The position numbers and the translations under genes are program-made. Positions 6,120-8,582 of a DNA stretch of 8,582 nt are shown in pieces; the stretch's first letter is position 1, and each line of letters begins with the position of its first letter. The stretch lies in contig CALDPN010000137.1 in the NCBI GenBank assembly GCA_937911235.1, forward strand, positions 1-8,582, written 5' to 3'. This DNA is from an uncultured Bacteroidales bacterium (GTDB lineage Bacteria > Bacteroidota > Bacteroidia > Bacteroidales > Paludibacteraceae). The notes beneath the pieces are model-generated. The model was not told where the DNA came from. It ran no database searches and saw nothing but the letters and a program-made list of their open reading frames with translations.

Positions 6120-6142
6120 CTCAATCTAGATTAAACATTGAG
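6120..6142 (-). repeat. Short inverted repeat in the fibre leader
   Basis: CTCAAT and ATTGAG (6 bp each, 11-nt spacer) could form a stem in the leader that includes part of the weak GAGAG ribosome site of the fibre gene. With six base pairs it may be chance. Confidence 0.3.
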
Positions 6143-6145
6143 CTA

Positions 6146-6151
6146 ATTATA
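6146..6151 (-). promoter_or_regulatory. -10 element (TATAAT) upstream of the tail fibre gene
   Basis: A perfect TATAAT on the minus strand lies 35 bp from the fibre ATG, in the 61-bp gap after the 97-aa gene. No good -35 is present at 16-18 nt, so this could be a weak or activator-dependent promoter. Confidence 0.4.
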
Positions 6152-6172
6152 TGATAAAACAAACACTAATAA

Positions 6173-6466
6173 CTAATTATCTAAACATCTGATACGTTTG
6201 CCATAACTATAACAACGATATTTATGTCCATTAACATAAACTCCATTGTCTTCTACTATTATGGTGTTACCTCCACCAACATACTTGTCTCTACCTCTAC
6301 CAATATATGTCTTACGATAGCTAACACCATTCACACTTACCCTGCCGTCTGATAACACCTTGACTTCATCATTTCCACAAACTAACTGCTTGCCACCATT
6401 TTTTACATAACAGTCTGCCGCTTGTGCATTTAAAGAAAAGAGTAAAAGAGCTAGTAAAGTTCTCAT
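6173..6466 (-). CDS. Small secreted cysteine protein with internal repeat (97 aa)
   Basis: Residues 1-16 (MRTLLALLLFSLNAQA) are a textbook Sec signal peptide with an AQA|A cleavage site, so the mature product of about 81 residues should be periplasmic or secreted. It is not a lipoprotein, because Asp precedes Cys19. The mature part is built symmetrically. A cysteine pair in CYVKNGGKQLVC (19-30) and a strand block ending VSVNGVSYR (35-51) are followed, after a basic glycine-rich middle, by a matching strand block ending VYVNGHKYR (69-84) and another pair in CYSYGKRIRC (85-94). Two disulphide hairpins flanking two beta repeats are likely. It overlaps the 52-aa gene (ATGA) and has AAGGAT upstream. 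Function is unknown. An exported phage protein of this size could act in superinfection exclusion or at the envelope during lysis (inference). Confidence 0.8.
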   Translation of the reverse strand: MRTLLALLLFSLNAQAADCYVKNGGKQLVCGNDEVKVLSDGRVSVNGVSYRKTYIGRGRDKYVGGGNTIIVEDNGVYVNGHKYRCYSYGKRIRCLDN

Positions 6467-6621
6467 TGCTTATCCTTGCGAGCCAAAAATCCACCCCAGT
6501 GTTCATCTATCCAATCAGCATGTTCTGGGCTTACTCTTAATAATACCAACAATAAACATAACAAGTCATTTTCTAACTTATTAATTTTATTCCTTAATTC
6601 TTCGTTACTTGAACCCTTCAT
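6463..6621 (-). CDS. Small hypothetical phage protein (52 aa)
   Basis: A 53-codon frame begins with ATG 6621 behind a strong GAGGAG site, overlaps the previous stop (ATGA), and its own TGA overlaps the ATG of the 97-aa gene. The fit on both sides and the good ribosome site make it real in spite of its size. It starts with a helical polar segment (SSNEELRNKINKLENDL), then a run of leucines (LLCLLLVLLRV, too short for a normal membrane span), then HADWIDEHWGGFLARKD with three tryptophan-type aromatic positions. A leucine-zipper-like dimer helix is possible. No family is recognised. Confidence 0.7.
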   Translation of the reverse strand: MKGSSNEELRNKINKLENDLLCLLLVLLRVSPEHADWIDEHWGGFLARKDKQ

Positions 6622-6833
6622 TTTATTTTCTCCTCTATTCTTTCTAAACGTTTGATTATTTCATCTTGTTTTTCAATAATTTTTGTTAGATAGTCTCTAT
6701 CTTGAGACTGTAATTCTTTTAGTATGGTATCAGTAGATGTTTGCTTGATGTTTAAATAAGTGTTATAAACCTGCAAGATATCAGAGAACAGAGCTAAAGC
6801 ATCTAACTGCCCTAATTGATTGTTATTTCTCAT
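6618..6833 (-). CDS. Small coiled-coil phage protein (71 aa)
   Basis: The protein begins MRNNNQLGQLDALALFSDILQ and ends in a clear coiled coil (DYLTKIIEKQDEIIKRLERI, about 47-66) with heptad spacing of Leu and Ile. Short proteins with this shape (a hydrophobic ALFSDILQ-type front, a middle NxxLKELQ part and a coiled-coil end) are, as I recall, common in gut phage small-ORF clusters with no known role. Its ATG overlaps the TGA of the 125-aa gene, and its TGA overlaps the ATG of the 52-aa gene, so the three are co-translated. It probably forms oligomers. The ribosome site is only moderate (AGGGAT at a longer spacing). Confidence 0.75.
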   Translation of the reverse strand: MRNNNQLGQLDALALFSDILQVYNTYLNIKQTSTDTILKELQSQDRDYLTKIIEKQDEIIKRLERIEEKIK

Positions 6834-7207
6834 CGACTCTTAATCCCTATTAGATTTAATCTATGATTTTCAGCTACTATTTCTTTTGTAGCCAATACCA
6901 TTCTTTGTTTCTCTTGTTCAGTTTCTATTTCTTTTGTGGAAAAACAATAATTAAATCTATTTAAATATTCATCTTTATTTATTGAATCGATATTGAATTT
7001 TATATCACTATAGATATTGACACTATTTGTAGCATACTTAATTTTATTATTTCTTGAAAAACAAACACCTTGTTTAACCGCTAACAAAATTTGCTCTTGT
7101 TCGTTTTTACCTTTATTTTGAAAAGCTTTATACATATATACTTGATTGTTATCACCGGTAACAACCATACCCGTCATACTTTTACCTGTTTTTACATACA
7201 CGTTCAT
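6830..7207 (-). CDS. Hypothetical phage protein of 125 aa
   Basis: ATG at 7207 follows a strong AAAGGGG site and overlaps the previous TAA by one base (TAATG). The N-terminal half appears beta-rich and polar (VYVKTGKSMTGMVVTGDNNQVYMYKAF), followed by a mixed middle (KYATNSVNIYSDIKFNIDS) and a C-terminal helical part with many Glu and Lys (STKEIETEQEKQRMVLATKE). There are two isolated cysteines (near 49 and 88). There is no signal peptide, membrane span or enzyme motif, and I recognise no family. The codon use is even more A/T-rich than in the fibre gene, as in its upstream neighbour. Belonging to the small-gene run behind the HTH regulator, it is a candidate accessory or anti-host protein, which is only a guess by position. 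Confidence 0.7.
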   Translation of the reverse strand: MNVYVKTGKSMTGMVVTGDNNQVYMYKAFQNKGKNEQEQILLAVKQGVCFSRNNKIKYATNSVNIYSDIKFNIDSINKDEYLNRFNYCFSTKEIETEQEKQRMVLATKEIVAENHRLNLIGIKSR

Positions 7208-7542
7208 TAGTTTTCCCCTTTAATTAATTTTAATGCATAATTCCATATATCGTTACGATAATGTTCATTAATAAAATGAAATCCATTATAAATTACACTG
7301 GGTGCACCTTCAGAGTATTTTATTATGCCAAAATCAGATATACCTCCAAATGCAGAATCAACACCTATAAACCCAATATCACCTTTAGAGTCTTTAGCTG
7401 CTGTAAGGTCAATATACAGATAAGGATGATAAGCATTAAGCCAACCCATAACTTCCAAATATTTTTGTTGCTCTCTCTCTTTATATTCATCAATCAATGT
7501 TTGAAGATATTTTTTATTCTCCAACAAAAACTCGTTTTCCAC
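7207..7542 (-). CDS. Hypothetical phage protein of 111 aa (GTG start)
   Basis: The frame opens at a TTG (7560), but GTG 7542 has AGGGAG at 7 nt, so I take GTG; the gene then overlaps the regulator's end by 29 nt. The N-terminal 30 residues are a charged helix (ENKKYLQTLIDEYKEREQQK). Next come aromatic, beta-like stretches (AYHPYLYIDLTAAKDSKGD, GFIGVDSAFGGISDFGIIKY) and a C-terminal block with NGFHFINEHYRNDIWNYALK. The glycine and aspartate-rich middle suggests a small alpha/beta domain, but no catalytic pattern is clear. I do not recognise it. Its translation seems coupled to the regulator, whose last codons contain its ribosome site. Confidence 0.7.
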   Translation of the reverse strand: MENEFLLENKKYLQTLIDEYKEREQQKYLEVMGWLNAYHPYLYIDLTAAKDSKGDIGFIGVDSAFGGISDFGIIKYSEGAPSVIYNGFHFINEHYRNDIWNYALKLIKGEN

Positions 7543-7888
7543 CTTTTGTCTCCCTAACAATACCTTTATCTTTCAAAACTTTAATAACTTGATGTACACG
7601 TTGTCGGCTAACGCCTAATTCACGAGATATTTCAGAATATCCATCTCCATCAGCCCACATTCTACCCATTAGCAAAGATGGTCCTTGTAAACGACTATCT
7701 TCTCTTTTTGACAATAAACCAGCACTCTCAAGTCTTCTACGATAAACCCAAGAACAAAAACCTAAACCAGCTTTTTTTGCTGCTTCTTTATCTGATAGTC
7801 CTTTCTTAATATATTCCACCATTGCTCGCTCTTGAGGTGTTATCGGGCGAGCTGGACGCCCTCTGTTTCGTTTTAGTTCTTCACTCAT
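7514..7888 (-). CDS. Double helix-turn-helix DNA-binding protein (124 aa), likely transcription regulator
   Basis: A longer frame starts at TTG 7924, but ATG 7888 has AAAAGGAG at 8 nt and gives MSEELKRNRGRPARP, so I choose it. Residues 7-15 (RNRGRPARP) resemble an AT-hook. Two HTH units follow: one at about 31-59 (LSDKEAAKKAGLGFCSWVYR) and one at about 84-105 (YSEISRELGVSRQRVHQVIK), the latter close to winged or sigma-region-4 type recognition helices. By family knowledge it binds DNA and may control its own operon. An operator-like inverted repeat lies exactly over its promoter. A small terminase subunit also has a GRP front and HTH, but the second HTH and the lack of a following large subunit speak against that. 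It leads a run of five small genes. Confidence 0.8.
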   Translation of the reverse strand: MSEELKRNRGRPARPITPQERAMVEYIKKGLSDKEAAKKAGLGFCSWVYRRRLESAGLLSKREDSRLQGPSLLMGRMWADGDGYSEISRELGVSRQRVHQVIKVLKDKGIVRETKGGKRVFVGE

Positions 7889-7893
7889 AATAA

Positions 7894-7933
7894 AAACTCC
7901 TTTTATTCTAAGATAACAGAACAAAAGGAGTTT
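7894..7933 (-). repeat. 11-bp inverted repeat overlapping the regulator promoter and its ribosome site
   Basis: AAACTCCTTTT (7894-7904) is exactly mirrored by AAAAGGAGTTT (7923-7933) with an 18-nt spacer. One arm lies between -35 and -10, the other at the likely start site and over the ribosome site. As DNA it looks like an operator; as RNA, in read-through transcripts, it would form a hairpin that hides AAAAGGAG. The stem is followed by a few T, so partial termination is a third reading. Confidence 0.7.
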
Positions 7934-7938
7934 GTCAA
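7910..7938 (-). promoter_or_regulatory. Sigma-70-type promoter for the HTH regulator operon
   Basis: TTGACA (7933-7938), a 17-nt spacer and TATCTT (7910-7915) preceded by TG (extended -10, TGTTATCTT) form the best promoter in the window. The start site would be near 7903, giving a very short leader that begins in the 3' arm of the inverted repeat. Confidence 0.7.
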
Positions 7939-7948
7939 TACAAAAAAT

Positions 7949-8257
7949 TTATTTATATTTATCTAGCCAAGCAAAAAAATCATTGGTATTCATAGTACCC
8001 ATTTTCTTGTCCAGTAACTTTCCTGAATCCATAACACACCAAGTAGGTAGGGTTCTGATATTTAATTCATTTCCCATTCTTCCTCCTTGTTGAGTATCTA
8101 CATCAACTTCATAAGCAGGAATCGGCAAACCTTTATCAGCCAATTTAGTCTTCATCTCACGACAAGAGCCACACCATCTGGCACTGAACATTAATAGATG
8201 AATACCTTTAGGTTCTTTTTCTAGAAAACTTAATTTATCAAGTTTATATTCAGTCAT
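7949..8257 (-). CDS. Thioredoxin-like protein with CGSC active site (102 aa)
   Basis: The ATG at 8257 has an AGAGGA site and overlaps the previous gene by 8 nt. The protein has a thioredoxin fold: strand HLLMFSA, active site WCGSC (28-32, with Ser in place of the usual Pro), a strand with VDVD, and the cis-proline motif TLPTW (69-73), at the usual fold length near 100 residues. By family knowledge it would reduce disulphides or supply electrons to ribonucleotide reductase; the CGSC variant alters redox potential. No signal peptide is present, so it acts in the cytoplasm. Phage thioredoxins can also be DNA-polymerase processivity factors, as with E. coli thioredoxin and T7 polymerase, but nothing here shows that. 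A further Cys74 lies next to the cis-Pro loop. Confidence 0.9.
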   Translation of the reverse strand: MTEYKLDKLSFLEKEPKGIHLLMFSARWCGSCREMKTKLADKGLPIPAYEVDVDTQQGGRMGNELNIRTLPTWCVMDSGKLLDKKMGTMNTNDFFAWLDKYK

Positions 8258-8450
8258 TATCTTTTTCCTCTTTTGTTACTTTTGCTACTGTAGTCTTTAT
8301 AAACTTTTCAAAATATTCTGCAAAATCTTCAGCAGTATATAAATCATCTTCTTTAAGTACTTCCTCTGCCTTTTTATTAGCTACCTTTTGAAAGTACCAA
8401 GCAGGATGGTCTTCAACTTCATCTGATAAACTATATTCTGTGTTTAACAT
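8250..8450 (-). CDS. Small acidic hypothetical protein (66 aa), start uncertain
   Basis: The chosen ATG at 8450 has no good ribosome site. In-frame codons upstream to a TAA at 8475-8477 read K-S-D-E-D-F-I-E, in the same acidic style, but offer no ATG, GTG or TTG, so either 8450 with a weak GAAGAT site or an ATT start (8454-8456) is used. The protein is acidic and helical (HPAWYFQKVANKKAEEVLKE, then AEDFAEYFEKFIKT), with a highly charged end. It overlaps the thioredoxin start by 8 nt, so the two are coupled. No family is recognised. It follows directly after the tRNA gene and may share its transcript. Confidence 0.6.
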   Translation of the reverse strand: MLNTEYSLSDEVEDHPAWYFQKVANKKAEEVLKEDDLYTAEDFAEYFEKFIKTTVAKVTKEEKDND

Positions 8451-8488
8451 TTCAATGAAATCTTCATCACTTTTTTACTCTCTCAAAA

Positions 8489-8560
8489 CGTTCCCTGCGA
8501 GAATCGAACTCACAACTAGCGCTTAGGAGGCGCTTGTTATATCCATTTAACTAAGGGAAC
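8489..8560 (-). tRNA. tRNA-Arg(CCU)
   Basis: A full cloverleaf can be folded on the minus strand: acceptor GTTCCCT/AGGGAAC, D stem GTTA/TAAC with an 8-nt loop, anticodon stem AGCGC/GCGCT with loop CTCCTAA (anticodon CCT at 8525-8527), 4-nt variable loop, and T arm GTGAG/CTCGC with loop TTCGATT. The discriminator base is G and no CCA is encoded, so the end must be added by the host enzyme. It reads AGG, a rare arginine codon in many bacteria. It is probably a phage tRNA. Because tRNAs are also integration sites, an attachment site was considered but no repeat of its 3' end was seen here. Confidence 0.9.
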
Positions 8561-8582
8561 CTATTTTATAGGACGCTGCTAC

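Noticed and set aside
6173..6466. 97-aa secreted protein as a lipoprotein (Cys19 after the signal)
   Set aside because: The residue before the Cys is Asp, which does not fit the lipobox; an AQA|A site explains the cleavage better.
7514..7888. HTH protein as small terminase subunit
   Set aside because: The GRP front fits, but there is a second winged-type HTH, the protein lies under an operator-like dyad, and no large terminase follows.
8489..8582. Integration (att) site at the tRNA-Arg 3' end
   Set aside because: No integrase and no second copy of the tRNA 3' sequence occur in the window; a phage-borne tRNA is simpler.

Overview
The window looks like part of the genome of an AT-rich tailed bacteriophage (or a prophage), in a virion and accessory region. 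Every gene I accept lies on the minus strand, and the genes are tightly packed with many 1-92 nt stop/start overlaps. Purine-rich ribosome sites of the AAAGGAG type precede most starts. The phage hallmarks are a side tail fibre with a likely assembly partner, a free-standing HNH homing endonuclease between structural-type genes, a phage-type calcineurin-like phosphoesterase, a phage tRNA and a string of small ORFs. TAA, TAG and TGA all end genes, so nothing suggests stop-codon recoding. The host cannot be fixed from the sequence. The fibre N-terminus and its ATTAWV and LGYLDGVTS motifs recall fibres of phages of Gram-negative (proteobacterial) hosts, and one small protein has a Sec signal peptide with an AQA|A site.

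Layout in transcription order, from high to low coordinates. A tRNA-Arg(CCU) at 8489-8560 is followed by a 66-aa acidic protein and a thioredoxin-like protein (7949-8257). Next comes a canonical promoter embedded in an 11-bp inverted repeat (7894-7938), which drives a double-HTH regulator. Behind it lie five small genes joined mostly by ATGA or TAATG junctions: 111, 125, 71, 52 and 97 aa, the last one secreted. A -10 element at 6146-6151 precedes the tail fibre (4996-6111) and a putative fibre chaperone (4496-4984). A strong hairpin terminator (4448-4473) closes this block.

A 211-bp, very AT-rich gap follows, with a promoter candidate inside a second 11-bp inverted repeat (4307-4338). It starts a second block: a coiled-coil protein, a 135-aa protein that overlaps it by 92 nt, a membrane-anchored glycine-rich protein, the HNH endonuclease behind a 13-bp stem-loop, a cysteine-rich protein, a 59-aa protein and a 157-aa phage-family protein. 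A second terminator (991-1018) ends it. The last gene is a metallophosphoesterase with an N-terminal HTH-like segment; its C-terminus runs off the left edge.

The most interesting features are regulatory. At least two genes, the HTH regulator and the HNH nuclease, have a stem-loop in front of the start with a promoter-like element inside it, so read-through and locally initiated transcripts would differ in 5' structure. At the regulator the stem contains the Shine-Dalgarno sequence. The functionally blank 111/125/97-aa genes behind the regulator are the best candidates for undescribed host-interaction functions.
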